A DNA stretch of 64,000 nucleotides from RPQJ01 sp046347155 (lineage in GTDB: Bacteria > Pseudomonadota > Gammaproteobacteria > Steroidobacterales > Steroidobacteraceae): positions 1,550,001 through 1,614,000 of the forward strand of contig JAXMGT010000001.1 of the NCBI GenBank assembly GCA_046347155.1, in the 5' to 3' direction. Below the pieces are notes generated by a model, which did not search any database, was not told where the DNA came from, and saw nothing but the letters and a program-made list of their open reading frames with translations. Every line of letters begins with the position of its first letter. Positions within the stretch are counted from its first letter, which is position 1. Shown here one piece after another: positions 42,457-53,874 of the stretch. The position numbers were made by a program, and so were the translations under genes.

Positions 42457-43827
42457 ATGACGCTCAGTGTCCTCGACATCTTCAAGGTCGGCGTCGGGCC
42501 GTCGAGTTCCCACACGATGGGGCCGATGAACGCGGCGGCCGACTTTGTCGCCGATCTCGTCGCACGCGGCGTGCTCGACAGGACCGCGCGCGTCGGCGTG
42601 CAGGTGTACGGGTCGCTCGCTCTCACCGGGCTCGGCCACTGCACCGACCGGGCGATCCTGCTCGGCCTCGAGGGGCTCCGCCCGGACACGATCGATCCGG
42701 CGGCGATGGCCCCGACGCTCGAGCGCATCCGGAGTTCGGGTCGCCTGCGGCTCGGCGGGCTGCGCGACATCGCCTTCGACGAACCGATGGACCTTCTTTT
42801 CCACCGGGACCAGCGGTTGCCGCTGCACCCGAACGGCCTGCGCTTCACGGCGCTCGACGACCGGGGTGGGGTGCTGCACCGCGAGGAGTATTACTCGACC
42901 GGCGGCGGGTTCGTCGTCCGCGCGGCCGAGTACGGTCGCGAGCCAGCGGCCGCGCGCCACGTGGCGCTTGCGTATCCCTTCGAGTCCGCACGCGAACTCC
43001 TGGACACGGCCCGGGCACACGGGATCGAGCTGCACGAACTCGTGCTGGCGAACGAGCGGGGATTCCGGCCCGAGGCCGAGACGCGCGCGCGGTTGCTGCA
43101 CGTCTGGTCGGTGATGCACGAGTGCATCGAGCGGGGATTCGCGAGCACGGGGCTGTTGCCCGGCGTGCTGAAGGTCAAGCGCCGCGCGGCCCGGCTGCAG
43201 CGGGTCCTCACGGAGGCCTCGGAAGCGCGGCCGCTCGACGTGATCGAGTGGGTCAACGCGTTTGCACTGGCCGTGAACGAGGAAAACGCCGCGGGCGGGC
43301 GCGTCGTGACGGCGCCGACGAACGGGGCCGCCGGTATCGTGCCCGCGGTGCTCGCCTATTACCGGCGCTTCGAGCCCGGCGCGTCCGAGGAGGGCGTCGT
43401 GCGCTTCCTGCTCGTGGCCGGCGCGATCGGCATGCTCTACAAGCGCAACGCGTCGATCTCGGGCGCTGAGATGGGTTGCCAGGGCGAGGTGGGCGTCGCC
43501 TGCTCGATGGCCGCGGCCGGGCTCGTCGCGGCGCTGAACGGCACGAACGAGCAGGTCGAGAACGCGGCCGAAATCGGCATGGAACACAACCTCGGCCTCA
43601 CCTGCGACCCGATCGCCGGGCTGGTGCAGATCCCCTGCATCGAGCGCAACGCGATGGGCGCCGTTAAAGCGATCAACGCGGCGCGACTCGCGATCCGGGG
43701 CGACGGTACGCACAAGGTGTCGCTGGACCAGGTGATCGCGACGATGCGCCAGACCGGGCACGACATGAGCGCGATCTACAAGGAAACGAGCCAGGGTGGT
43801 CTGGCCGTCAACGTACCGGAGTGCTGA
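42457..43827 (+). CDS. sdaA: L-serine ammonia-lyase (iron-sulphur type)
   Basis: Deaminates L-serine to pyruvate with a [4Fe-4S] cluster. The 456-residue single-chain protein starts VLDIFKVGVGPSSSHTMGPM, and has the cluster ligands in GCQGEVGVACSMAAAG, LTCDPIAGLVQIPC and the C-terminal VNVPEC. Start ATG 42457. Pairs functionally with putA as amino-acid catabolism; 55 bases separate them. Confidence 0.95.
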   Translation: MTLSVLDIFKVGVGPSSSHTMGPMNAAADFVADLVARGVLDRTARVGVQVYGSLALTGLGHCTDRAILLGLEGLRPDTIDPAAMAPTLERIRSSGRLRLGGLRDIAFDEPMDLLFHRDQRLPLHPNGLRFTALDDRGGVLHREEYYSTGGGFVVRAAEYGREPAAARHVALAYPFESARELLDTARAHGIELHELVLANERGFRPEAETRARLLHVWSVMHECIERGFASTGLLPGVLKVKRRAARLQRVLTEASEARPLDVIEWVNAFALAVNEENAAGGRVVTAPTNGAAGIVPAVLAYYRRFEPGASEEGVVRFLLVAGAIGMLYKRNASISGAEMGCQGEVGVACSMAAAGLVAALNGTNEQVENAAEIGMEHNLGLTCDPIAGLVQIPCIERNAMGAVKAINAARLAIRGDGTHKVSLDQVIATMRQTGHDMSAIYKETSQGGLAVNVPEC

Positions 43828-43839
43828 GGGAGGCGCCCG

Positions 43840-44544
43840 ATGGAGTTCAAAGGCAAGGTGGTGGTCGTCACGGGCGCGTTTGGCGTGCTCGGCACCGCGG
43901 TCGCGCGCAGGTTCGCCGCCGGTGGCGCGCAGCTTGCGTTGCTCGACCTGGCGATCCAGCCGCCCGAGGCGCTCGCCCGCGAATTCGGCGCGGCGCACCT
44001 GTTGCTCGGCGGGGTGGACCTTGGCGAGCTCGAGTCGAGCCGGCGCGCGATGGCGGCGGCCGCGATGCGCTTTGGCGGGATCGACGTACTCGTGAACGTC
44101 GCCGGCGGGTTCCAGTGGCAGTCGCTGCTCGAGGGCGACGTCGAGACTTGGGACCAGCTCTACCGGATGAACCTGCGCACGGCGGTCGTCGCCTGCAAGG
44201 TGGCGCTGCCCGCGCTGATCGAGCGCGGCCGCGGTTCGATCGTCAACATCGGCGCGGGCGCGGCCACGAAGGCCGCCGCAGGGATGGGCGCCTACACGGC
44301 GTCGAAGGCCGGCGTGCAGCGGCTCACTGAGAGCCTCGCCGACGAACTCAAGGACCACGGGATCCGGGTGAACTCGGTGCTGCCCTCGATCATCGATACG
44401 CCCCGTAACCGCGCCGACATGCCCGCGGCCGATGCGTCGCGCTGGGTGAAGCCGGCCGAGATCGCCGACGTGGTCGCGTTCCTCGCCTCGGACGCGGCGC
44501 GGGCGGTCACCGGCGCGGCCGTCGCGGTCTCGGGCCGCGTCTAG
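43840..44544 (+). CDS. SDR-family NAD(P)-dependent oxidoreductase
   Basis: Classical short-chain dehydrogenase of 234 residues: cofactor motif VTGAFGVLGTAVARRF (a TGxxxxxG variant with G-V-L-G), NVAGG, catalytic Ser in SIVNIGAGA and YTASK (Tyr152, Lys156). The fourth tetrad residue Asn is likely in MNLRTA. Substrate unknown. Twelve bases after sdaA, so probably one operon. The TAG stop shares the palindrome CTAG with the stop of the opposing sixA gene. Confidence 0.88.
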   Translation: MEFKGKVVVVTGAFGVLGTAVARRFAAGGAQLALLDLAIQPPEALAREFGAAHLLLGGVDLGELESSRRAMAAAAMRFGGIDVLVNVAGGFQWQSLLEGDVETWDQLYRMNLRTAVVACKVALPALIERGRGSIVNIGAGAATKAAAGMGAYTASKAGVQRLTESLADELKDHGIRVNSVLPSIIDTPRNRADMPAADASRWVKPAEIADVVAFLASDAARAVTGAAVAVSGRV

Positions 44545-45038
44545 CCGACCCGTTTCGGGTAGTCGAACTCGGCGTCCCGGCCGGTGCCGAACTCGAGCCG
44601 GCCCCAGTCGTCCAGGTCGAACAGCGCGGTGAACACCGCGCAGGTCGGCATGTTGTCGATACGGTCGCCCGACGACAGCGCGTTGGCGAAGTCCGTGATG
44701 CCCGGATTGTGCCCGATCACCATCAGGTGGGGCGTGTGCCCGCCCAGGTCGCGCACGACCTCGAGCAGCACGGCGGGCGAGGCCAGGTAGAGGCGCTCGT
44801 CCTGGCCGACGGCACTCGCCGGGACCTTGAGTTCGCGGGCCATGATCGTCGCCGTCGTGAGCGCCCGCACCGCCGGGCTCGACAGCACGAGATCGGGCTT
44901 CAGCCGTTCATGACGCAGGCGCTGGGCCATCTCGGGGGCATCACGCTGTCCGCGGCGGTTGAGCGGACGGTCCCAGTCCGGCTGGCCGTCCAGGCCGACG
45001 TCCGACTTCGCGTGCCGCACGAGCGTGAGTCTCTTCAC
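44541..45038 (-). CDS. sixA: SixA-type phosphohistidine phosphatase
   Basis: The 165-residue histidine phosphatase has the RHG motif LVRHAKSDV (His9), SSPAVRALTTA and IGHNPGITDFAN with the second catalytic histidine. Length and compact form match SixA. GTG start 45038 overlaps the Rieske gene stop, so the gene sits at the end of the SUF operon, an unusual place; no phosphorelay genes are near. Confidence 0.9.
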   Translation of the reverse strand: MKRLTLVRHAKSDVGLDGQPDWDRPLNRRGQRDAPEMAQRLRHERLKPDLVLSSPAVRALTTATIMARELKVPASAVGQDERLYLASPAVLLEVVRDLGGHTPHLMVIGHNPGITDFANALSSGDRIDNMPTCAVFTALFDLDDWGRLEFGTGRDAEFDYPKRVG

Positions 45039-45343
45039 GGTGATTCGACCTCGACGTAGCCGTCGTTGACCCGCGTCGCGTAGCAGCGCACCGGCTCGTA
45101 GGCCGGGGGCGTGAGGGCGCGGCCGGTGCGCAGGCAGAACTGCGCCCCGTGGCGCGGGCAGACGACGCGGTCCCCGACCAGCGGGCCGCCGGCGAGCCCG
45201 CCGCCGTCGTGCGTGCAGAGGTCCTGGACGGCCAGGAACTCGCCGTCGACGTTGAATACCGCGACGAAGTCGCCGTCGACCTCGGCCGATGCGTGGTCGC
45301 CGGGCGGGATCGCGGAGGCGGGCGCGACGCGGACCCAGCCCAT
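45035..45343 (-). CDS. Rieske [2Fe-2S] ferredoxin-like protein
   Basis: The 102-residue soluble Rieske protein has CTHDGG (Cys43, His45) and CPRHGAQFC (Cys62, His65), the full two-Cys, two-His cluster site. It resembles the small NirD/naphthalene-dioxygenase-type ferredoxins that appear at the end of suf operons. Start ATG 45343 overlaps the SufT stop by one base (TGATG). Confidence 0.92.
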   Translation of the reverse strand: MGWVRVAPASAIPPGDHASAEVDGDFVAVFNVDGEFLAVQDLCTHDGGGLAGGPLVGDRVVCPRHGAQFCLRTGRALTPPAYEPVRCYATRVNDGYVEVESP

Positions 45344-45891
45344 CACATCATCCCGGTCTGCAGCCGGGCGGCCTCGGACATCATCGACTGGTCCCAGGGC
45401 GGGTCGAACACGAGTTCGACGTCCGCGCGCTTCACGGTCGGGATGATCTCGACCTTCTCGCGCACGTCCTGGACCAGCACGTCGCCCATCCCGCAGCCGG
45501 GTGCCGTCAGCGTCATCGTGATCGCGATCACGCGGCCGTCGGATTCCGAGGTGACGTCGCACGAATAGACGAGGCCGAGGTCCACGACGTTGATCGGGAT
45601 CTCGGGGTCGTAGCAGGTCTTCATCTGCCGCCACGCGAGGTTGCGGACGTCCTCGTCGCTCGCGTCCGGCGGGAGTTCCGGGATGTCGGCCGTCTCCTTG
45701 CCCAGCGCGTCGGCGTCCTTGCCCGCGATCCGGAACAGGTTGCCCTCGACGTAGACCGTGAAGCTCCCGCCCAGTGCCTGCGTGATGAAGCCCTGCTGGT
45801 CCTTGCGCAGCTTCACCTGGATGCCGGCCGGGACGATGATCGCGTCCACGTCGCGCGTCATGGTCACCGGTTCGTTGTCGGACCCGTACAC
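45343..45891 (-). CDS. sufT: Fe-S assembly protein SufT
   Basis: The 182-residue protein has a central MIP18/DUF59 domain (VVDLGLVYSCDVTSESDGRV, TAPGCGMGDVL) and the N-terminal extension (PAGIQVKLRKDQQGFITQAL) typical of SufT fusions. Involved in Fe-S maturation, exact step unknown. GTG 45891 is the start: GGAGG lies seven bases upstream. It follows sufU after 19 bases. Confidence 0.92.
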   Translation of the reverse strand: MYGSDNEPVTMTRDVDAIIVPAGIQVKLRKDQQGFITQALGGSFTVYVEGNLFRIAGKDADALGKETADIPELPPDASDEDVRNLAWRQMKTCYDPEIPINVVDLGLVYSCDVTSESDGRVIAITMTLTAPGCGMGDVLVQDVREKVEIIPTVKRADVELVFDPPWDQSMMSEAARLQTGMM

Positions 45892-45910
45892 GTGCGTACC
45901 TCCGCCCCGC

Positions 45911-46357
45911 TCACTCGGTCCGCACCGGCTCGGACTGCCGGTGCAGTGCGGCGTCGAGCGTGTGCCAGCAGAGACTCGCGCATTTCACGCGCGCCGGGAA
46001 CTCGCGCACGCCGGACAGCGCGCCGAGCTTGCCGAGCACGGCCGGGTCGGCCGCGACGTCGTCGCGCGTGAGCAGGTCGTGCATCGTGCCGAAGAGCCGC
46101 TCGGCGTCGGCGACCGTGCGGCCCTTGACGCTCTCGGTGAGCAGCGAGGCCGAGGCGACCGATATCGCGCAGCCGCTGCCCTGGAACGAGACGTCGGCGA
46201 TCGTCTCGCCGTCGAGACGCACGTAGATCGTCAGCCGGTCGCCGCAGAGCGGGTTGAAACCCTCGGCCGTGCGATCGGCGTCCGGCATCGGCCGGAAATT
46301 GCGCGGGTTGCGATTGTGATCGACGATCACGTCGCGGTAGAGGTCGTTCAGGTCCAT
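45911..46357 (-). CDS. sufU: SufU/IscU-type Fe-S scaffold or sulfur acceptor
   Basis: The 148-residue protein has the three conserved cysteines in NPLCGD, GSGCAISVASAS and KCASLCWH. The insertion between the second and third (LTRDDVAADPAVLGKLGALSG) and the gene order after sufS fit SufU, the zinc-dependent sulfur acceptor that activates SufS, rather than IscU. ATG 46357 overlaps the sufS stop by one base. Confidence 0.93.
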   Translation of the reverse strand: MDLNDLYRDVIVDHNRNPRNFRPMPDADRTAEGFNPLCGDRLTIYVRLDGETIADVSFQGSGCAISVASASLLTESVKGRTVADAERLFGTMHDLLTRDDVAADPAVLGKLGALSGVREFPARVKCASLCWHTLDAALHRQSEPVRTE

Positions 46358-47604
46358 CAGCCGAGCATCCCCCGTGCGACGTCGAGCGCCGCGACCAGGC
46401 GGTCGACCTCGGCGCGGGTGTTGTAGAAGGCGAACGAGGCGCGTGCGGTCGCGGGCACGCCGTAGTACTCCATGACCGGCATCGCGCAATGGTGGCCGGT
46501 GCGGATTGCGACCCCCTCCATGTCGAGGATCGTGCCGAGGTCGTGCGGGTGCACGCCGCGCAGCGTGAACGAGACGACCGCCGCCTTGTGCGGCGCCGTG
46601 CCGACGATCGTGAGCCCGTCGATCGCCGAGAGCCGCCGGGTCGCGTACTCGAGCAGGTCGTGCTCGGCCGCGGCGATCCGCTCGAGGCCGATCCCGGCCA
46701 GGTAGTCGATCGCGGCGCCGAGACCGACCGCGCCCGCGATGTGCGGGGTGCCCGCCTCGAATTTCCAGGGCAGGTCGTTGTAGACGGTGCGCTCGAAGCT
46801 GACGGCGAGGATCATGTCGCCGCCGCCCTGCCACGGCGGCATCGCCGCGAGCTGTGACTCGCGGCCGTAGAGCACGCCGATGCCCGTCGGACCGCACATC
46901 TTGTGGCCCGAGAAGCAGTAGAAATCGCAGTCGAGCGCGCGCACGTCCACCGGCATGTGCGGGACGGCCTGTGCGCCGTCGAGCAGCACCGTGACGCCGT
47001 GGCGTCGTGCCTCGGCGATGTACTCGGCGACCGGCACGACGGTGCCGAGTGCGTTCGACACGTGCGTGATGGCGAGCAACCGCGTGCGCGGACCGAGCAG
47101 CGCCCGATGGGCGTCGAAGTCGAGTTCGCCCGACGGCGTCATCGGGATCACGCGGAGCCGGGCGCCCGTCTGCTCGCAGACCATCTGCCAGGGCACGATG
47201 TTCGCGTGGTGCTCGAGGTGCGAGACCACGATCTCGTCGCCGGGCTGCAGGCGCGGGCGTCCCCAGCTCTGGGCCACCAGGTTCACGGCCTCGGTCGTGC
47301 CGCGGACGAATACGATTTCTCGGGTCGAGGCGGCGTTGACGAACCGCCGCACCTTCTCGCGCGCCCCCTCGTAGAGGTCGGTGGCTTCCTGGCTCAGCGC
47401 ATGGACGCCGCGGTGCACGTTCGCGTGCGAGTGCTCGTAGTACCGTGAGATCGCGTCGATCACCTGGCGGGGCCGCTGGCTCGACGCCGCATTGTCCAGG
47501 TAGCAGAGCGGCTTGCCGTGCACGGTGCGTGCGAGGACAGGGAAGTCGGCCCGCAGCGCCTCGACCTCGAGCGCCGCGAAGCGACGATCGGCCAGCGCGT
47601 TCAC
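46357..47604 (-). CDS. sufS: Cysteine desulfurase SufS
   Basis: PLP enzyme of 415 residues that releases sulfur from cysteine. PLP lysine in FSGHKMCGPTGIGVLYGR, HSHANVHRGVHALSQEAT near residue 62 and the catalytic cysteine in RTGHHCAMPVM (about residue 373) define the group II desulfurase SufS. GTG start 47604 overlaps sufD (GTGA). Confidence 0.96.
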   Translation of the reverse strand: MNALADRRFAALEVEALRADFPVLARTVHGKPLCYLDNAASSQRPRQVIDAISRYYEHSHANVHRGVHALSQEATDLYEGAREKVRRFVNAASTREIVFVRGTTEAVNLVAQSWGRPRLQPGDEIVVSHLEHHANIVPWQMVCEQTGARLRVIPMTPSGELDFDAHRALLGPRTRLLAITHVSNALGTVVPVAEYIAEARRHGVTVLLDGAQAVPHMPVDVRALDCDFYCFSGHKMCGPTGIGVLYGRESQLAAMPPWQGGGDMILAVSFERTVYNDLPWKFEAGTPHIAGAVGLGAAIDYLAGIGLERIAAAEHDLLEYATRRLSAIDGLTIVGTAPHKAAVVSFTLRGVHPHDLGTILDMEGVAIRTGHHCAMPVMEYYGVPATARASFAFYNTRAEVDRLVAALDVARGMLG

Positions 47605-48874
47605 GCGGCCCCCGAGAGCAGCGTGGCGAACCGGTCGTCGAGCCGCGCGCGCACCCGCTCGACGTGGTCGGTGACCGTGGCGCGGGCGAGCACCGGCGCG
47701 GCGAAGGCCCGGGTCAGCGCGGCGCGCGCCGACGACGCGTCGAGGCCACGCGAACGCAGGTAGAAGAGGGCGGCCGGGTCGAGCTGGCCGGTCGTCGCGC
47801 CGTGGCTGCATTGCACGTCGTCGGCGTAGATTTCGAGCTCCGGGCGGGTGTCGATTTCTGCGCCGGCCGAGAGCAGAAGGTTGCGGCTCGCCTGCCGGGC
47901 GCGCGTCCCCTGGGCACCGGGATGCACGACCGCCTTGCCGATCCACACGCCGCGGCCTCGGGCGGCGGCGATGCCGCGGAAGTCCATCTCGCTCGTCGTT
48001 GCCGGGGCGAAGTGGTCGACCCGCACATGGGTATCGTGGTGACGGGCGCCGTCGGACAGGAACAGGCCGTGCGCCGAGAAGCCCGAGCCGGGCGCTGCGA
48101 GCCTCGCGTGCAGGTCGAGCCTCGACTGGCCCCCGCCGAGCGCCGCCTCGTGCACCGCGAGCGTCGCACGCTGCGCGAGCGTCGCCTCGATGCGTTCGAT
48201 CACGAACGTGCGGTCACCGTGCCCCTGCAGGCGGCACAGCTCGGCACGCGCATCGGGGCCGATTTCGATGTCGAGGCAGCTGTTCACGAACCGCTCCTCG
48301 TCATCGCCCCGGTGCTCGAGGGCGAACCGCGCCGAGGCGCCGCGCCCGAGGCGTATCGCGAGCCGCGGGTACGACACCGCCGACGGCCGGCGGGCCTCGA
48401 GCACGACGTGCAACGGCGCCTCGACGACGCAGCCGTCCTCGACGTCGATGACGAGCGGCTCCGGGGCGAACGCCGCGTTCAGCGCGGCGAAGCGCTCCGT
48501 GCCGCCGCCGACCGGGACCCGCAGCAGGGACGCCGGTGCCTCGCCGTCGGCGACCGCCTCGGCGAGCGTCCGCACCCGCAGGCCGTGGGGCAGGGGGCCG
48601 AGTGCCGCCAGTCGTCCGTCCACCACCCGCACGGTGCCGGCTTCGCCGGTGGCCGGTGCGGCCGGGCCGGCGGACGCGGCCGGATAACGCCGCGACTCGA
48701 GGCGGCGGAGCGAGGTGTACTTCCAGGCTTCCTCGCGCGGCGACGGGAAGCCGAGCGACTCGAAGTGCGCGAACGCCGCACTGCGCGCCGCCGAGACCGC
48801 GTCGGCCGCGCCGCCGACCGAGTCGCCGAAGGCGGCGCGGTAGTGGTCGATCACGCCGGTCTGCACCGCGGCGT

Positions 48875-48878
<4 letters not shown>
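47601..48878 (-). CDS. sufD: SufD, subunit of the SufBCD scaffold
   Basis: The 425-residue beta-helix protein shares its C-terminal core with SufB (EIYADDVQCSHGATTGQLDP, FYLRSRGLD), including the His used in cluster assembly (QCSHGA). The N-terminal half is variable, as in SufD. It overlaps sufC by four bases (ATGA) and sufS by four (GTGA). Confidence 0.95.
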
Positions 48879-49645
<767 letters not shown>

Positions 49646-49647
49646 GA

Positions 49648-51089
<1,442 letters not shown>

Positions 51090-51093
<4 letters not shown>

Positions 51094-51569
51094 GGCGTGG
51101 ACCTCGGGCGGGCGTGGGCGGCCCGGCGGATCGCGCCGGCGAGTTCCGGGCGCCAGACGGCGACGGCCTCCTGGCCGCTGAGCTGGGCGAGCGAGATGCC
51201 GTCGAGCGAACGGCGGATCGCGTCGTTGATGCGTTGCCAGGACCCGCCGGTGCTGCAGGAGTGCTCGAGGTCGCAGGCGCTGTGGTCGCCACTGCACTCC
51301 GTGATCGCGACGGGACCCTCGATCGCGTCGATGATCGACGCGGCGCTGATCTCGCGGGCCGGTCGGGCGAGCTGGTAACCGCCGTGTGCGCCGCGCACCG
51401 AACTCACGATCCCGGCGCGCTGGAAGCTCTTCAGCAGCTTGCTGACGGTCGGGAGCCCGATCCGGGTACGCTCGGCCACCTCGGTCGCCGTGTATCGGCG
51501 CCCCGCGGCGGCGGCGAGGCAGGCCAGGATCAGCGTCCCGTAGTCGGTCAGTTTGCTGATGCGCAACAT
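51090..51569 (-). CDS. Rrf2-family regulator of the SUF operon
   Basis: The 159-residue protein has an N-terminal winged helix (MLRISKLTDYGTLILACLA), the RGAHGGYQLAR wing and three cysteines at 92, 99 and 105 (CSGDHSACDLEHSC), which in IscR-like proteins bind [2Fe-2S]. Position first in the suf operon and length fit the SufR/IscR-like SUF regulator of gammaproteobacteria. A palindromic site overlaps its own promoter at 51583-51623, so it probably autoregulates the operon. Confidence 0.93.
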
Positions 51570-51588
51570 CGTGGTCGGGTCCGAATTG

Positions 51589-51623
51589 GGACGATTTTAG
51601 TCCTATTCCTGCCCGCAGGGCAA
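51589..51623 (-). promoter_or_regulatory. suf promoter with overlapping Rrf2-type operator
   Basis: On the minus strand TTGCCC (51623-51618), 18-base spacer, TAAAAT (51599-51594). The palindrome GGACTAAAATCGTCC (51603-51589) covers the -10 box and the AT-rich flanks resemble the IscR type 1 site (ATAG-xx-GACTAAAATAGTC). Binding here would block polymerase, as in IscR autoregulation. Confidence 0.7.
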
Positions 51624-51732
51624 AACCCGTGCCATCCCAGAGGGTTGCCGGCGTGAACCTGTTACAATCGCCACGGTCGAATCTGGCGTCCGCGGCGTCC
51701 GCCGCGCGCGACATTCGGAGGGTCCGGTCATC

Positions 51733-52578
51733 GTGGAAGGTCTTGCGGGCAACCGCGGCGCGAGTGCGGGAGGCGACATCGTCGCCGCCCTGCGCGGCGT
51801 TCACTACGCGGTGGACGGCAAGCCGGTGTTCCGGGGCGTGGATGTCGAGTTCCGCCGCGGCCACGTGACCGCCATCATGGGGCCGAGCGGCACGGGCAAG
51901 ACGACGCTGCTCAGGCTGGTCACGGGCCAGATCCGCGCCGACCGCGGCTCGGTCGAGGTCGAGGGCCGCGAAGTGGCGTCCCGCTCCAGGGATGAGCTCT
52001 ACGCGATGCGCCGCCGGATGGGCATGCTGTTCCAGAACGGCGCGCTGCTCACCGACCTCGACGTGTTCGAGAACGTCGCCTTCCCGCTGCGCGAGCACGC
52101 ACGGCTGCCCGAGCGGCTGGTGCGCTCGATCGTGCTCTCGAAGCTCCACGCGGTCGGCCTGCGGGGGGCGGCGACGCTGCTGCCGCAACAGCTCTCCGGA
52201 GGCATGTCCCGCCGCGTCGCGCTAGCGCGGGCGATCGTGATGGACCCGGAGCTGCTCATCTACGACGAGCCGTTCGCGGGACTCGACCCGATCTCGATGG
52301 GCGTCGTCATGCGGCTGATCCGCTCGCTGAACGACGCGCTCGGGATATCCAGCGTCGTCGTGTCCCACGACGTCCACGAGATTGCGCAGATCGCCGACCG
52401 CAGCTACATCCTCTCCGAAGGGCAGGTCGTCGCCCACGGCTCGCCGCGCGAACTCGGTGAGCACCCGTCGCCGATCGTCCGGCAGTTCATGGAAGGCCTC
52501 GCCGACGGTCCGGTGCCGTTCCACTATCCGGCAGGCGACTACTACGCGCAGCTGCTCGCGCCCGGGGTGGACCCGTGA
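51733..52578 (+). CDS. mlaF: MlaF, phospholipid transporter ATPase
   Basis: ATPase of the MlaFEDB complex moving phospholipids between the outer and inner membranes. The 281-residue protein has Walker A GPSGTGKT, QNGALLTDLDVFENVAFPLR, LSGGMSRRVALARAI and Walker B LLIYDEPFAGLDPI, the Mla-type set. GTG start with GGAGG 12 bases upstream is a little distant. TGTTACAAT at 51660-51668 is a candidate extended -10 box. Confidence 0.96.
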   Translation: MEGLAGNRGASAGGDIVAALRGVHYAVDGKPVFRGVDVEFRRGHVTAIMGPSGTGKTTLLRLVTGQIRADRGSVEVEGREVASRSRDELYAMRRRMGMLFQNGALLTDLDVFENVAFPLREHARLPERLVRSIVLSKLHAVGLRGAATLLPQQLSGGMSRRVALARAIVMDPELLIYDEPFAGLDPISMGVVMRLIRSLNDALGISSVVVSHDVHEIAQIADRSYILSEGQVVAHGSPRELGEHPSPIVRQFMEGLADGPVPFHYPAGDYYAQLLAPGVDP

Positions 52579-53345
52579 GTCTGCTGGCCCGGGAACTCGT
52601 GGCCGGCGCGGCCGATTTCCTGGCGCGCGCGGGTGCGATGACGCGCTTCTTCGGGCGACTGCTGGTCGCCACACCGGCCGGGCTGCTGCGGCCCCGGCTG
52701 CTCGCCGAGCAGGTCTACAACGCCGGCGCGCTCTCGCTCGCGATCATCATGACCAGCGGCCTCTTCGTCGGCATGGTGATGGGCCTGCAGGGGCACGACC
52801 TGCTGGCCCGCATCGGATCCGAGGAATCGCTCGGTACCGGCGCGGCACTCACGCTGCTGAAGGAACTCGGCCCGGTCGTCACGGCACTGCTGTTCGCCGG
52901 TCGCGCCGGCACGGCGCTCGCCTCGGAGATCGGGCTGATGCGCGCCACGGACCAGCTCTCGGCGATGGAGATCATGGCGGTCGACCCGATCCGCCGCGTC
53001 GTGCTGCCCCGTTTCCTCGGCGGCGTGATCTCGATGCCGCTGCTCACCGCGATTTTCGTGATGGTGAGCATCTTCGGCGTGCAGCTGATCGGGGTGCAGT
53101 ATTTCGGCATCGATCGCGGCCAGTTCTGGTCCGAGATGCGCGGCTATGTCGAGGTCTCCGACGTACGCGAGGGCCTGATCAAGGGTCTCGTGTTCGGCGT
53201 CGCCTGCAGCTTCATCGCGGTGTTCGAGGGCTACAATTCGGAGCCCACGGCCGAGGGCGTCGGCCGCGCGACCACCCGCACCGTCGTCGTCTCCGCCGTG
53301 GCGACGCTGGTGCTCGACTACATCGTCACGGCCATCCTGCTCTGA
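52575..53345 (+). CDS. mlaE: MlaE, phospholipid transporter permease
   Basis: The 256-residue MlaE family permease has about five helices and the conserved cytoplasmic motif ELGPVVTALLFAGRAGTALASE then IGLM, RATDQLSAMEIMAVDP, and FEGYNSEPTAEGVGRATTRTVV. Start GTG 52575 overlaps mlaF by four bases. Preceded by an N-terminal amphipathic segment as in other MlaE. Confidence 0.96.
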   Translation: MSLLARELVAGAADFLARAGAMTRFFGRLLVATPAGLLRPRLLAEQVYNAGALSLAIIMTSGLFVGMVMGLQGHDLLARIGSEESLGTGAALTLLKELGPVVTALLFAGRAGTALASEIGLMRATDQLSAMEIMAVDPIRRVVLPRFLGGVISMPLLTAIFVMVSIFGVQLIGVQYFGIDRGQFWSEMRGYVEVSDVREGLIKGLVFGVACSFIAVFEGYNSEPTAEGVGRATTRTVVVSAVATLVLDYIVTAILL

Positions 53346-53356
53346 TCGAGGCGACC

Positions 53357-53869
53357 ATGCGGCAGAACCGCGCGATAGACGTTTCCACCGGCCTGTTCGT
53401 GCTGCTCGGCATCGCGGCCATCGTGTTCCTGGTGACGCAGATCTCGAACCGCGAGTTCACGTCGCAGGGCGCGGGGTACCGTGTCACGGCTCGCTTCGAG
53501 AACGTCGGGGGGCTCAAGGTTGGCGCGCCGGTCAAGATGGCCGGTGTCACGGTCGGCCGGGTCGAGCAGATCGGTTACGACATGAAGGTGTTCAAGGCGG
53601 TCGTGACGATGGGCATCGACGGCCGGTACGACCAGATTCCCGACGACAGCGACGCGAGCATCTATACGGCGGGCCTGCTCGGTGGGCAATACGTCGGGCT
53701 GTCGCCCGGCGGATCGGAAACCTACCTCAAGGACGGCTCGACGATCGAGTTCGTGCAGGACGCGATCGTGCTCGAGAACCTGATCAGCAAGTACATGTTC
53801 GGGCAGGCCGGAAAGACCGACGGGTCGGAGGCGACACCGGCAGCGCCCGCCGCGGCAGCGAAGGAGTGA
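53357..53869 (+). CDS. mlaD: MlaD, MCE-domain substrate-binding protein
   Basis: The 170-residue protein has an N-terminal anchor (STGLFVLLGIAAIVFLV) and an MCE domain (RFENVGGLKVGAPVKMAGVT; YTAGLLGGQYVGLSPGG), forming the periplasmic hexameric ring. The C-terminal helix ends in an Ala-rich tail. Start ATG 53357, 11 bases after mlaE. Confidence 0.96.
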   Translation: MRQNRAIDVSTGLFVLLGIAAIVFLVTQISNREFTSQGAGYRVTARFENVGGLKVGAPVKMAGVTVGRVEQIGYDMKVFKAVVTMGIDGRYDQIPDDSDASIYTAGLLGGQYVGLSPGGSETYLKDGSTIEFVQDAIVLENLISKYMFGQAGKTDGSEATPAAPAAAAKE

Positions 53870-53874
53870 GCGCC

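Noticed and set aside
39045..42848. A 1267-codon minus-strand frame over putA and sdaA
   Set aside because: Shadow of putA and sdaA codons in GC-rich DNA with no recognisable motif.
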